Virus record (IMG/VR): IMGVR_UViG_3300025648_000079 | Coordinates: 1 to 25,000 of that record | Length of the DNA stretch: 25,000 nucleotides | Origin: a virus | Reading direction: 5' to 3' (one strand) | In this document: positions 13,090 to 19,273 of the stretch, piece by piece | Layout of the letters: every line of letters begins with the position of its first letter | Numbering within the stretch: position 1 is the stretch's first letter | The notes under the pieces: generated by a model | The model's input: only the letters and a program-made list of their open reading frames with translations | Databases searched by the model: none | Told to the model about the DNA's origin: nothing | Position numbers and translations under genes: made by a program

Positions 13090-13512
13090 TCAAAACGGAA
13101 TATCCTCATCCATATCACCTAGACCACCACTACCTGCCCCTTGATTCTGAGGCTGACCACCTGCGCCACTTTCACTTGGCTTTCCTCCGAGCATCTTCAT
13201 GGACTCTGCCACGATTTCAGTCGAATATTTTTCAATGCCGTTGGCATCGGTAAATTTGCGAGTGCGAAGCTTTCCCTCGATATAGCACTGGGAACCCTTT
13301 TTAAGGTATTGCCCAGCGATCTCAGCCAGCTTGCCAAAGAATGCAACCCTATGCCATTCTGTAGCTTCTTTTTGCTCTCCTGACTGCTTGTCCTTGTATT
13401 TGTCAGTGGTAGCCAGCGACAAGTTGGTTACTGCGTCCCCACTGGGCATATAGCGAGTTTCAGGGTCACGACCTACATTGCCGATCAGGATTACTTTATT
13501 TACTGAAGCCAT
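13090..13512 (-). CDS. ssb: Single-stranded DNA-binding protein
   Basis: The start at 13512 ([20 protein letters not shown]) is preferred over the longer frame because all SSB proteins begin this way and AGAGGGGATCC precedes it. The product has 140 residues with an OB fold through about residue 105 ([48 protein letters not shown]). A Gly/Gln-rich linker follows, and the acidic tip DMDEDIPF binds partner proteins as in host SSB. It protects single strands in phage replication and recombination, and its neighbours are ERF and Gp157-like genes. It overlaps the upstream gene by 17 bases. Confidence 0.96.
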   Translation of the reverse strand: MASVNKVILIGNVGRDPETRYMPSGDAVTNLSLATTDKYKDKQSGEQKEATEWHRVAFFGKLAEIAGQYLKKGSQCYIEGKLRTRKFTDANGIEKYSTEIVAESMKMLGGKPSESGAGGQPQNQGAGSGGLGDMDEDIPF

Positions 13513-13705
13513 GACGGATCCCCTCTTGCTTTGCAACTTGATAGGCTTTGCGTCCGCAAGTCTTTGTCAGTTGACATTGAACGAATTCCAAAAGTCCAAG
13601 CTTGGTTTGCATTTTCTTAACCGATCCGGTAAAGATTTTTTCTTTGGGCTCAACTCCCATAGCCCGAAGGGACTTGCGAAGTTGCTTTGCTTTTTTGAGA
13701 TTCAT
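13496..13705 (-). CDS. Small basic hypothetical protein
   Basis: A 69-residue protein beginning [20 protein letters not shown] and ending [15 protein letters not shown], strongly basic throughout. TCGGAAGGAAATTAA precedes the start. It sits between a 63-residue protein and SSB in the recombination operon. A KKAK.LR......G. opening with a later C.R..YQ..K pattern is seen in other phage proteins that I cannot name with certainty. DNA or RNA binding is possible from the charge only. Confidence 0.72.
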   Translation of the reverse strand: MNLKKAKQLRKSLRAMGVEPKEKIFTGSVKKMQTKLGLLEFVQCQLTKTCGRKAYQVAKQEGIRHGFSK

Positions 13706-13897
13706 TTAATTTCCTTCCGAAGATTGAATCAGTTGTTGGGATATTTTCATAAACTCCTTAGAGACTATCCCCATAATCTCCTCGGTATTTTCTTTGTCCA
13801 GCTTGACTCTAATTTCAAGAACGCCCCCGGCAAAGGTTACGCTGCCTGATAGGAACCCTTCCGAGTTCCGGCTGAGATAAACGCTTTCAAGCTTCAT
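13706..13897 (-). CDS. Small hypothetical protein
   Basis: A 63-residue protein (MKLESVYLSRNSEGFLSGSV, FAGGVLEIRVKLDKE) with a beta-rich first half and a helical second half (IMGIVSKEFMKISQQLI). Its TAA directly abuts the next start. A weak ribosome site, AAGGGGTTGAT, precedes the start. No family is recognised; co-transcription with Gp157-like and SSB genes suggests an accessory role in DNA metabolism. Confidence 0.7.
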   Translation of the reverse strand: MKLESVYLSRNSEGFLSGSVTFAGGVLEIRVKLDKENTEEIMGIVSKEFMKISQQLIQSSEGN

Positions 13898-13906
13898 ATC
13901 AACCCC

Positions 13907-14410
13907 TTATTTGATTGCCAAAGACTGTCCAGCAGTCAGCTTAGCACCTTCAACAATAACACCAGCTTTCAGATCTTCCTTGAGACGATTCTTATTTAAG
14001 GTCGGGGCAGGTGGTTCAGGGATGTCGAAATACTCGTCCGGGATCATGTCTTGATTGAAAACCTCAACTGCTGGAGGATTCTTGCGAATGCTCAAAACAA
14101 AGTACGGGCTTTCAATCTTGGTAATGCCAGTGCGGTTCATGTTGTCCAGCAAATACTGACGAATGCAATCCGCTTTGGCTTCCAGCGATTTTCTACGCTC
14201 TGCCATTGCTTTTTCAGCATTCTTGATAGCTTCCGCAGAAGCCTCAAGGTTACGAACAAACATGGCAACGTTGGTCGCTTTGACTTCTAGGTCCCCGGAG
14301 AGACCCTCCAGCGTATCGGCAAACGTTTGCTCATCAATCTCCATGTCCTGCAGTTTTTGCAGGTCGACTAAGTATTGGTCGGCAATGTTGTAGAGAGTAA
14401 GGTTTGTCAT
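13907..14410 (-). CDS. Siphovirus Gp157-like protein
   Basis: A 167-residue protein with a long helical N-terminal part (EGLSGDLEVKATNVAMFVRN, IKNAEKAMAERRKSLEAKAD) followed by IRQYLLDNMNRTGITKIESP, a VLSIRKNPPAVEVFNQDMIP segment and IPDEYFDIPEPPAP with NRLKEDLKAG. This order is the Gp157 family pattern. Members are found next to SSB and annealing genes, and some reports link them to phage resistance to host defence; the biochemical role is not settled. The start overlaps the ERF stop by TAATG. The operon context supports a recombination function. Confidence 0.9.
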   Translation of the reverse strand: MTNLTLYNIADQYLVDLQKLQDMEIDEQTFADTLEGLSGDLEVKATNVAMFVRNLEASAEAIKNAEKAMAERRKSLEAKADCIRQYLLDNMNRTGITKIESPYFVLSIRKNPPAVEVFNQDMIPDEYFDIPEPPAPTLNKNRLKEDLKAGVIVEGAKLTAGQSLAIK

Positions 14411-15069
14411 TATGCGATCCCCAATTCTGCTTTTTTAGCGTCTTTTTTCGTGATAAATGATTTGATGGCTGCTTGATCGCCTTGAGCTTGAGCAACCCGG
14501 TAAGCCGCCTTGTAAGCTTTTGTCAGCTCGTCCTCATCGGCTGCAGCATCAATAGTTGCCAAGAAGTCGGCAACCTGAGTCACAGATAATGGGGATTTGT
14601 TGATCGGGGCTGGATTTGGAGCTGGCGCAGTACGGGGCGCAACTTCATGCGTTTGATTCTCGGTGTCGTTGTCACCCACAGTAGGAATGGCAAACGCTTG
14701 GAGAGCTGCGTATTTGTACGCTGCTGACATGGCTTTATTGGTAGCCTTGTCTCCGCTATCCATTGCCTCGCCAAAAGTTTTGACGGTGTGCTTGCTGCCG
14801 TCCTCGGCACAAACAAAGTCAAACTCAACCTCTACGGTAATGTAGAAAAGAGCTCCACCATTTTTGCTGACACGCTCAACGCACTCACGAGCCATAACCC
14901 GAGGCAGAATGCAAAGCTTGTGCTCTGCAAGCAATGGGCTAATTGCGTTGAAAATGTCATCAATACCCCGGAACTTGTACCCAACTCCTTGAGTGTTGGT
15001 ACGACTTTTGGTAATACCGACTTTGGCAAGTTCGGCTTGAACTGCATTGATTGCTTGATAAACTTTCAT
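14410..15069 (-). CDS. erf: ERF family single-strand annealing protein
   Basis: A 219-residue protein. Conserved ERF features are visible: an N-terminal helix (INAVQAELAKVGITKSR), YKFRGIDDIFNAISPLLAEH, then a GEAMDSGDKATNKAMSAAYK motif near residues 120-140, which is the family hallmark. A low-complexity Pro/Ala linker leads to a helical C-terminal domain (ELTKAYKAAYRVAQAQGDQA). It anneals homologous single strands in phage recombination together with SSB. The start is set by CCACGAAAGGA seven bases upstream. It is followed by Gp157-like and SSB genes, the usual recombination set. Confidence 0.95.
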   Translation of the reverse strand: MKVYQAINAVQAELAKVGITKSRTNTQGVGYKFRGIDDIFNAISPLLAEHKLCILPRVMARECVERVSKNGGALFYITVEVEFDFVCAEDGSKHTVKTFGEAMDSGDKATNKAMSAAYKYAALQAFAIPTVGDNDTENQTHEVAPRTAPAPNPAPINKSPLSVTQVADFLATIDAAADEDELTKAYKAAYRVAQAQGDQAAIKSFITKKDAKKAELGIA

Positions 15070-15076
15070 GATGATT

Positions 15077-15086
15077 TCCTTTCGTG
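15077..15086 (-). promoter_or_regulatory. Extended ribosome binding motif CACGAAAGGA before the ERF start
   Basis: Exact motif, preceded by another C that also matches the candidate small RNA (11 pairs). Seven bases separate it from the ATG. Confidence 0.75.
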
Positions 15087-15088
15087 GA

Positions 15089-15385
15089 TTAATCTAAATA
15101 ACCTGAATTCAGGTTTTCTACTGCGTGGTTTGTAGCTTGTTGCTCCATGCGTTCATAGCATATTGCCCAAAGCTTCAGACCCAACTTATCATACTCCTTC
15201 CGTTGAAGGTAGTCTTCAATAGTTTCAATGTCATCTTTGGAAGCTTCGCTAATCGACTCAACAAAATTATTAAAGTCGTTAGGGTTATAGTTTTCCTCCA
15301 TAAGCTCCTCAACTTGAGAATCGATCTTATCGTCCTCATCGTATTGGTCTTGGTATGGCTGCTCGAGCCAAGAATCGTAATTCAT
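15089..15385 (-). CDS. Acidic hypothetical protein, first gene of the recombination operon
   Basis: A 98-residue protein with many Asp and Glu (MNYDSWLEQPYQDQYDEDDK, QVEELMEENYNPNDFNNFVE) and a helical C-terminus (LGLKLWAICYERMEQQATN). The opening M.YD.WLE.PYQ.QY is seen, from memory, in many small phage proteins without a known function. The start is set by CACGAAAGGAT seven bases upstream. A DNA-mimic or host-protein-binding role could be imagined from charge, but nothing in the sequence shows it. Confidence 0.78.
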   Translation of the reverse strand: MNYDSWLEQPYQDQYDEDDKIDSQVEELMEENYNPNDFNNFVESISEASKDDIETIEDYLQRKEYDKLGLKLWAICYERMEQQATNHAVENLNSGYLD

Positions 15386-15392
15386 AGTCTTA

Positions 15393-15402
15393 TCCTTTCG
15401 TG
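15393..15402 (-). promoter_or_regulatory. Extended ribosome binding motif CACGAAAGGA before the 15385 start
   Basis: Exact motif followed by T, giving 11 matches to the complement in the candidate small RNA. Seven bases to the ATG. Confidence 0.75.
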
Positions 15403-15426
15403 AGATAAATTTGTTGCTACAGTTCC

Positions 15427-15456
15427 TATCATATATGATAAATCCTAGACCCGCAA
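15427..15456 (-). promoter_or_regulatory. Leftward early promoter with palindromic -10 region
   Basis: On the minus strand TTGCGG (plus 15451-15456), a 17-bp spacer and TATGAT (plus 15428-15433, five of six consensus) form a plausible promoter for the 15385-12496 operon. The -10 box is part of a perfect 14-bp palindrome, TATCATATATGATA (15427-15440), a possible operator. The sequence continues AGGAACTGTAGCAA, closely matching the rightward promoter at 16415. Confidence 0.6.
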
Positions 15457-15463
15457 GATTTTT

Positions 15464-16333
15464 TTACTCCCAACCTAAAATAAATCCTTTAACGCTTTTT
15501 TCTATAGATTTGTAGCCATTTTTCTCAATAACGATAAGCTTTACATCCGGGTGATAAATGCCCATACGTTTAATTTTTGTCTTGCTTCGATCATCCATCC
15601 AGCCTTTAACCTCGTGGTAGGACTCAGATCCATTTAATTCTTGCACCCAAAAATCAGGCAAATAGCTTACGCAGCCTCGTTTTATGCCCTCAAACCAAAA
15701 AGTTTTTGGTTCATGTTTCCAGTCTTTTATTTGATTGTTTTCTTTGAGCCACTGTAGGTATCTAGCGTAATTTGCTTCCCACTTGGATCGATAATATTTA
15801 TCAATTCCACCAATATTTCTCCATGAAGCTTTCCAAGAGGCTTTCCTAGGATTGACAAGGGTTCCGTTGGCGCAACGAGTTTTTTGACCTTTCATAACCC
15901 AATCGCCAATCTCATCCAAAGTCTTGTTTGCCCAAAGACTTGCTGATTTTTTGCCAATCATTTTTTTGACCTCATCCGTATGTTTTTTCCCCAACATTCC
16001 ACGAGGATGTCCGTTTTTGGCAATCCTGTCTTTTGCTGCTTTTGAGATAGCTTCTCCGTTAGATTTAGCCCAATCAGTAATTTGAGTCATGCCTTCAGCG
16101 TATTTTTGTTTCATGATGGCTGAATGCTCCGGTCTTTTAATGCCAGCTCTTGCAAGACCCCTCTTTTTTTGAAAAGCAACGCAGAATTCCCCCTTGTGAT
16201 CCAGCCTGAGACCAAGAACAGCAGCTCTATGCCTTACTTGACCCTCGGATTTGCCAAGAGCTTGCATACACCATTTTTTTCCTTTTGCTAAATAGTTGGT
16301 TTTTAAAAATTCGATGTCTTCAGGTGTCCACAT
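15464..16333 (-). CDS. Free-standing homing-endonuclease-like protein (SANT-like / NUMOD3 / PD-(D/E)XK)
   Basis: From the ATG at 16333 the protein has 289 residues (a TTG two codons earlier is possible; no clear ribosome site for either). Residues 1-45 (WTPEDIEFLKTNYLAKG, VRHRAAVLGLR) look like a Myb/GcrA-type DNA-binding helix-turn-helix. Residues around 108-135 (GHPRGMLGKKHTDEVKKMIG) form a NUMOD3 DNA-binding motif of homing endonucleases. The C-terminal 110 residues have the PD-(D/E)XK order: Glu186 in SKWEANYARYL, Pro226-Asp227 in SYLPDF, Glu241-Val-Lys243 in YHEVKGW, then KLIVIEK. It is likely to cut DNA site-specifically and spread itself. It stands between the two divergent early promoters. 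Lys-rich and A+T-leaning relative to neighbours. Confidence 0.87.
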   Translation of the reverse strand: MWTPEDIEFLKTNYLAKGKKWCMQALGKSEGQVRHRAAVLGLRLDHKGEFCVAFQKKRGLARAGIKRPEHSAIMKQKYAEGMTQITDWAKSNGEAISKAAKDRIAKNGHPRGMLGKKHTDEVKKMIGKKSASLWANKTLDEIGDWVMKGQKTRCANGTLVNPRKASWKASWRNIGGIDKYYRSKWEANYARYLQWLKENNQIKDWKHEPKTFWFEGIKRGCVSYLPDFWVQELNGSESYHEVKGWMDDRSKTKIKRMGIYHPDVKLIVIEKNGYKSIEKSVKGFILGWE

Positions 16334-16391
16334 AGTCAAGCCAGTGTAACATTAGGTTTAAAACGATTACAAACGTCACATAAAAATAAAT

Positions 16392-16420
16392 GTATTACCA
16401 TTTTAAATTTAGAGTATGAT
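16392..16420 (+). promoter_or_regulatory. Rightward early promoter candidate with TATGAT -10 box
   Basis: TATGAT at 16415-16420 is followed by AGGAAGCTTAGCAA, the same opening as the leftward promoter near 15430 (TATGATAGGAA..TAGCAA shared). No good -35 box is seen at 17 bp (GTATTA). It would drive the replication operon starting at 16457. The region 16340-16414 is A+T rich. Confidence 0.5.
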
Positions 16421-16442
16421 AGGAAGCTTAGCAAAAGCACCA

Positions 16443-16451
16443 ACGAAAGGA
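16443..16451 (+). promoter_or_regulatory. Extended ribosome binding motif ACGAAAGGA before the 16457 start
   Basis: Nine-base core preceded by A instead of C; five bases to the ATG. Confidence 0.7.
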
Positions 16452-16456
16452 GCCCA

Positions 16457-17218
16457 ATGAACTTCTACCCGTTTCACATAGGCGATTACATATCGCATAC
16501 AAGCCATTTAAGCGATGCTGAAGACCTCACCTACCGAAGGATGATGGATCTGTATTACCAAGGCGAGGAGCCCTTCACAAGCGTTCTTTTGGTCGCTAGG
16601 AAAGTCAAATCTACCATTGACATCGTAGAGGCTTTGCTTGAGGAATTTTTCGTTAAGCAGGAGGACGGCTGGCATAATGAGAGAGCCGACAAGGAAATTG
16701 CGAAGTATCGATCTAAAGCGAATTCCGCACGAAAAGCGAATCACATCCGTTGGGAATCCAAATCAGATCTGAAATCAGATCTGAAATCAGATAAGGAATC
16801 AGAACTGAAATCATATCAGGTTTCAGATACGTTTCAGATCCTAACCAAGAACCAAGAACCAAGAACCAATAACCAAGAACCAAGAACCAATAACCAAGAA
16901 CCAAAGATAAATACTAAGACTCCTGACGGAGTTAGTGAAACTGTTTTTCAAGATTTCGTAAAGTTGAGGAAGGGTTTAAAAGCACCCGTCACAGAAACGG
17001 CTTTAAAGGGTCTACAACGAGAGGCAGCAAAAGCTGGTATCAGCCTTCAGGAAGTTTTAGAACTCTGCTGTCAGAACGGCTGGAGGGGCTTTAAAGCGGA
17101 TTGGCTGAAGGACAGGAACCAGTCAAAGACGGCTGGCACTCGAAATCAGGAAGTAATGTCAGGGTTAACCCGAGGTTTAATTGGAGGAGACAACAATGCC
17201 CGACTACTTGGAAAGTGA
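16457..17218 (+). CDS. DUF1376-type replication initiation protein (lambda O-like)
   Basis: A 253-residue protein. The N-terminal MNFYPFHIGDYISHTSHLSD, AEDLTYRRMMDLYYQGEEPF and the following DNA-binding region to about residue 95 (KEIAKYRSKANSARKANHIR) are the DUF1376/YdaU pattern, winged-helix proteins in the O position of phage replication modules. Residues 98-155 are low complexity, coded by two sets of direct repeats (ESKSDLKSDLKSDKES; NNQEPRTNNQEPRTN). The C-terminal domain (VFQDFVKLRKGLKAPVTETA, GWRGFKADWLKD) probably binds the helicase loader. The repeats likely form the replication origin inside the gene, as in lambdoid O. Its last 23 bases overlap the P-like gene. Confidence 0.9.
   Translation: MNFYPFHIGDYISHTSHLSDAEDLTYRRMMDLYYQGEEPFTSVLLVARKVKSTIDIVEALLEEFFVKQEDGWHNERADKEIAKYRSKANSARKANHIRWESKSDLKSDLKSDKESELKSYQVSDTFQILTKNQEPRTNNQEPRTNNQEPKINTKTPDGVSETVFQDFVKLRKGLKAPVTETALKGLQREAAKAGISLQEVLELCCQNGWRGFKADWLKDRNQSKTAGTRNQEVMSGLTRGLIGGDNNARLLGK
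16760..16840 (+). repeat. 12-bp iteron-like repeats, possible origin of replication
   Basis: AAATCAGATCTG occurs exactly at 16760-16771 and 16772-16783, followed in register by AAATCAGATAAG (16784-), and looser copies at 16797 (AATCAGAACTG) and 16808 (AAATCATATCAG). TTTCAGAT at 16821 and 16832 adds copies with inverted flanks. The unit holds the palindrome CAGATCTG. Position inside the initiator gene matches lambdoid origins. Confidence 0.7.
16844..16906 (+). repeat. Nine tandem 7-mers (ACCAAGA/ACCAATA)
   Basis: Nine consecutive 7-base units, ACCAAGA or ACCAATA (last ACCAAAG), with a higher-order period of 21. One strand is nearly purine-free of G-C balance (A/C only), and an A+T-rich stretch follows (GATAAATACTAAGA). 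It could be a strand-opening element next to the iterons, or only a slipped-strand repeat coding NQEPRTN. Confidence 0.85.
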
Positions 17219-17609
17219 CTTTTGCCAGCCTGAAGACGGCTTGGATTACATTTTTGGGCGCATGGGTGCAATCTACGGAGCTGCTTTTATGCGTCATTGG
17301 GATGGGGTAGATCATGGATTGGTCCGTCAGACTTGGCTGGAGTTGCTGGGAGTTCATGCGACCTACAAGCCAAAGATTGATTATGCCCTTTTGCACATGG
17401 ACCCTAAGTTCCCACCTTCGGCATTGGCTTTTAAAAACCTATGCAAAGAAGGTCCGAGGATTCCTAGCAAGCCAAATACCATAATCACTAAGCAGCCAAC
17501 TCAAGCCGAGATCGCTGCATCAGCTAAGGCAAGAGAGGAAGCACTCGAAAAATTGAGGGAATTCACCTCCTCATTCAAACAAAAATCTGTTGCAATGAGG
17601 GGAAAGTAA
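17196..17609 (+). CDS. Lambda P-like helicase loader candidate
   Basis: The ATG at 17196 follows TTGGAGGAGACAACA, a strong ribosome site; the longer frame begins at a TTG. The product has 137 residues. The block YIFGRMGAIYGAAFMRHWDG, TWLELLGVH, then PKFPPSALAFKNLCKEGPRI is the pattern of P-type replication proteins (a mainly helical protein with a PP...F..LC motif near the end of the conserved part). A charged helical tail follows. It would bring the host DnaB helicase to the origin. Position directly after the DUF1376 initiator supports the call. Residue-level similarity to lambda P is limited. Confidence 0.72.
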   Translation: MPDYLESDFCQPEDGLDYIFGRMGAIYGAAFMRHWDGVDHGLVRQTWLELLGVHATYKPKIDYALLHMDPKFPPSALAFKNLCKEGPRIPSKPNTIITKQPTQAEIAASAKAREEALEKLREFTSSFKQKSVAMRGK

Positions 17610-17858
17610 ATGGAAAAGCAAAGCTCAAACGCACTGGTAAAGGTCCGAGCCGTATTTGTCAAAGAAAAAAATCCGTTGACCCTATCTGCGATCCGAGAAA
17701 AAACCAATTTGACTTCTGCTGCAATCGCAATGGCTTTGTGCCACCTGCGAAAACAACGGTATATCACTCGGGAAATCGTGCCAAATACAACTTTGAGAGC
17801 TCGGAAGGAAGTATGGTCCTACCAGTATCACCCGGACCGGATCAATGGCGATCAGTGA
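17610..17858 (+). CDS. Small winged-helix DNA-binding protein
   Basis: An 82-residue protein. LTLSAIREKTNLTSAAIAMA followed by LCHLRKQRYITRE is a clear winged-helix pattern: helix, turn, recognition helix, then a wing with basic residues and VWSYQYHP. It could act as transcription regulator or as a replication accessory. The ATG directly abuts the previous stop, and the ribosome site GAGGGGAAAGTAA lies in the end of the upstream gene. Confidence 0.8.
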   Translation: MEKQSSNALVKVRAVFVKEKNPLTLSAIREKTNLTSAAIAMALCHLRKQRYITREIVPNTTLRARKEVWSYQYHPDRINGDQ

Positions 17859-18042
17859 GCAAACGCATAAACACCGTTGCCTTGTACGGCAGCTTTTGAA
17901 ATACAGACACGAATGGGGATTGGGGGAATTTAGAAGATGGGTGAATACGGAAAGGTCAAGATCACTATGGCTCAAGTGCGAAAGCGACTTCATCGTCCAG
18001 TGGAGGCTAGGGAACCGGGGAGACTGGGGGGTGTGGCTATAA
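17845..18042 (+). CDS. Small hypothetical phage protein (HRC.VRQ...WRxGNRGxxG type)
   Basis: A 65-residue protein overlapping the previous gene by 14 bases. MAISEQTHKHRCLVRQLLKY, then ERSRSLWLKCESDFIVQWRL and GNRGDWGVWL. The HRC.VR.LL opening and the final QW..GNRG..G.W are a pattern that I recall from small proteins in phage replication modules of betaproteobacteria, next to NinB or Ref-like genes. Function unknown. Basic and tryptophan rich. Confidence 0.7.
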   Translation: MAISEQTHKHRCLVRQLLKYRHEWGLGEFRRWVNTERSRSLWLKCESDFIVQWRLGNRGDWGVWL

Positions 18043-18176
18043 CCGAACTTCAAGTTGCAAAAGAAGCTGCCGATTACTGGAGAACGAAGTATGATGAGCT
18101 ACTGAAGCACATTGAGCACCAAAACCAGTATTGCAGATACCTAGAGCGTGAAGTTTTTGGAGGACCTACTTTTTGA
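18033..18176 (+). CDS. Small hypothetical helical protein, GTG start
   Basis: The most likely start is the GTG at 18033, right after a run of G that can serve as ribosome site, giving 47 residues beginning MAITELQVAKEAADYWRTKY and ending LEREVFGGPTF. An upstream ATG at 17937 is in frame, but that would cover most of the previous gene. The sequence is one amphipathic helix with heptad spacing. Its stop overlaps the NinB start (TTGA). Function unknown. Confidence 0.6.
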   Translation: MAITELQVAKEAADYWRTKYDELLKHIEHQNQYCRYLEREVFGGPTF

Positions 18177-18556
18177 GAAAATATTTAATATTGGCTCATG
18201 ACGTTGCTAGGTCAAACGCAAAAATTGCCGTAGCAGAAGCCCCGGAAGGTTACGCAGTTGAGATCAAACCGATTACCCGCAGCCTAGCTCAGAATGCCAA
18301 GCTTCATGCCCTGCTAACCGATATTGCCAAAGCACTTGAATGGGCTGGCGCAAAGCGAGACGTAGAGACTTGGAAACGATTATTGACGGCTGCATGGCTT
18401 CGAGCTCGTGGCGAACCAATCGAAATGCTGCCAGCTTTAGACGGTCATGGGGTCGACATCGTTTTCCGTAGGACCTCGGAGCTGTCGGTCAACGAAATGA
18501 TCGAGCTGATTGAATACATCCAAGCATGGGCAGTCGATAAAGATTTAAGTGTATGA
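18173..18556 (+). CDS. ninB: NinB-like recombination protein
   Basis: A 127-residue protein with the NinB/Orf signature ITRSLAQNAKLHALLTDIAK, then DVETWKRLLTAAWLRARGEP, LPALDGHGVDIVFRRTSELS and LIEYIQAWAVD. NinB (lambda Orf) binds single-stranded DNA and SSB and can replace host RecFOR in phage recombination. The start is a TTG (18173) overlapping the previous stop, with GGAGG ten bases upstream. Length is a little below lambda Orf (146). Confidence 0.93.
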   Translation: MRKYLILAHDVARSNAKIAVAEAPEGYAVEIKPITRSLAQNAKLHALLTDIAKALEWAGAKRDVETWKRLLTAAWLRARGEPIEMLPALDGHGVDIVFRRTSELSVNEMIELIEYIQAWAVDKDLSV

Positions 18557-18557
18557 T
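18552..18557 (+). promoter_or_regulatory. Possible -10 box TATGAT at the end of ninB
   Basis: TATGATAAGAA resembles the -10 regions at 15430 and 16415 and is 12 bases before the extended ribosome motif. No -35 box is visible, and it overlaps the ninB stop, so it may be chance. Confidence 0.3.
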
Positions 18558-18568
18558 AAGAATATATT

Positions 18569-18578
18569 CACGAAAGGA
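18569..18578 (+). promoter_or_regulatory. Extended ribosome binding motif CACGAAAGGA before the 18585 start
   Basis: Exact motif followed by T; six bases to the ATG. It decides this start over the upstream in-frame start at 18549. Confidence 0.75.
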
Positions 18579-18584
18579 TATGCA

Positions 18585-18746
18585 ATGTACGTTATCAAAA
18601 ACGAAGACAACGAAGTAATGCGAATTGTTGGCAGACAAGAGGAGGCTCTTGCAGTTTGCGCTTTGCGTCCCGGCTGGACGTTTAAATGCGTTCGCAAACC
18701 AAAACCAAAATTAGATTTGTCACAATTTGAGGAAGCGTTACTATGA
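18585..18746 (+). CDS. Small hypothetical protein
   Basis: A 53-residue protein beginning MYVIKNEDNEVMRIVGRQEE and ending PKLDLSQFEEALL. The first part looks like two beta strands and a helix, with VCALRPGWTFKCVRKPKPK in the middle. No family is recognised. The start is fixed by the CACGAAAGGAT motif. It overlaps the next gene by ATGA. Confidence 0.75.
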   Translation: MYVIKNEDNEVMRIVGRQEEALAVCALRPGWTFKCVRKPKPKLDLSQFEEALL

Positions 18747-18919
18747 AGGACATTCTCAATCTTGCTAAACTAATTATCTGCATGGTCATATTGCTTTGTG
18801 CTGTCAAAGCATTTTTGGATTACCGGGATAATTGTCCAGTTGATATTTTTTGGCAGTCAAGCAATAGCGTTGAAAAGCAATTTTGCCAGTTGGCTTACGG
18901 GTACAAGTATGGCGACTAA
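18743..18919 (+). CDS. Small membrane or exported protein
   Basis: A 58-residue protein with a membrane or signal-anchor segment at residues 5-24 (LNLAKLIICMVILLCAVKAF) and a polar remainder with two cysteines and aromatic residues (YRDNCPVDIFWQSSNSVEKQ). It starts inside the end of the previous gene (ATGA) and overlaps the Ref-like gene start (ATGGCGACTAA). Both overlaps support real translation. Function unknown. Confidence 0.72.
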   Translation: MKDILNLAKLIICMVILLCAVKAFLDYRDNCPVDIFWQSSNSVEKQFCQLAYGYKYGD

Positions 18920-19184
18920 AGCACAGAAAGAACATTTTGACAAACTTGCAAGCCTCGGGTGCATCCTTTGCATTCACCTCGGATACGGAGAAGGAAGCCC
19001 TGCTGTCATTCATCACATCCGTAGAGCCGGGAAGCGCAGTAATGCTCCAGTCATCCCCCTCTGTCCCGAGCACCATACTGGTAATTCCGGTATTCATGGA
19101 CTTGGGCGCAAAAAATTCGAGTCGGTTTACGGACTCACCGAGGAATATTTGCTGGAAATCACCACTGGAAGATTTGCGGGATGA
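18909..19184 (+). CDS. Ref-like HNH recombination nuclease
   Basis: The ATG at 18909 gives 91 residues (MATKAQKEHFDKLASLGCIL). A longer frame from 18798 would run across the previous gene and lacks a ribosome site. The core CILCIHLGYGEGSPAVIHHI, RRAGKR, then IPLCPEHHTGNSGIHGLGRK and FESVYG is the pattern of the recombination-enhancement nuclease Ref (P1): CxxC, HH.R, LCxxHH and GIH. Ref is a metal-dependent HNH nuclease that cuts in RecA-bound D-loops. It may have the same role near NinB here. Confidence 0.88.
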   Translation: MATKAQKEHFDKLASLGCILCIHLGYGEGSPAVIHHIRRAGKRSNAPVIPLCPEHHTGNSGIHGLGRKKFESVYGLTEEYLLEITTGRFAG

Positions 19185-19204
19185 TAAGTGATCGATTAAG
19201 ATTG

Positions 19205-19257
19205 ACGCAAATCAGTGCGTTAATTCCTTTTTCGCACCCCGGATAAATGTAACCGGG
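19205..19257 (+). other. Two small hairpins in the gap before the Q-like gene
   Basis: ACGCA/TGCGT (19205-19209 with 19216-19220) is followed by TTAATTCCTTTTT, which could act as a weak terminator. CCCGG/CCGGG (19238-19242 with 19253-19257) follows and ends 16 bases before the next start, with AAAAGGAAAG as ribosome site. Both are short, so the call is tentative. Confidence 0.3.
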
Positions 19258-19273
19258 ACCTTAAAAGGAAAGC

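Noticed and set aside
16844-16906. CRISPR-like array
   Set aside because: The units are seven bases in direct tandem without spacers and lie within a coding frame.
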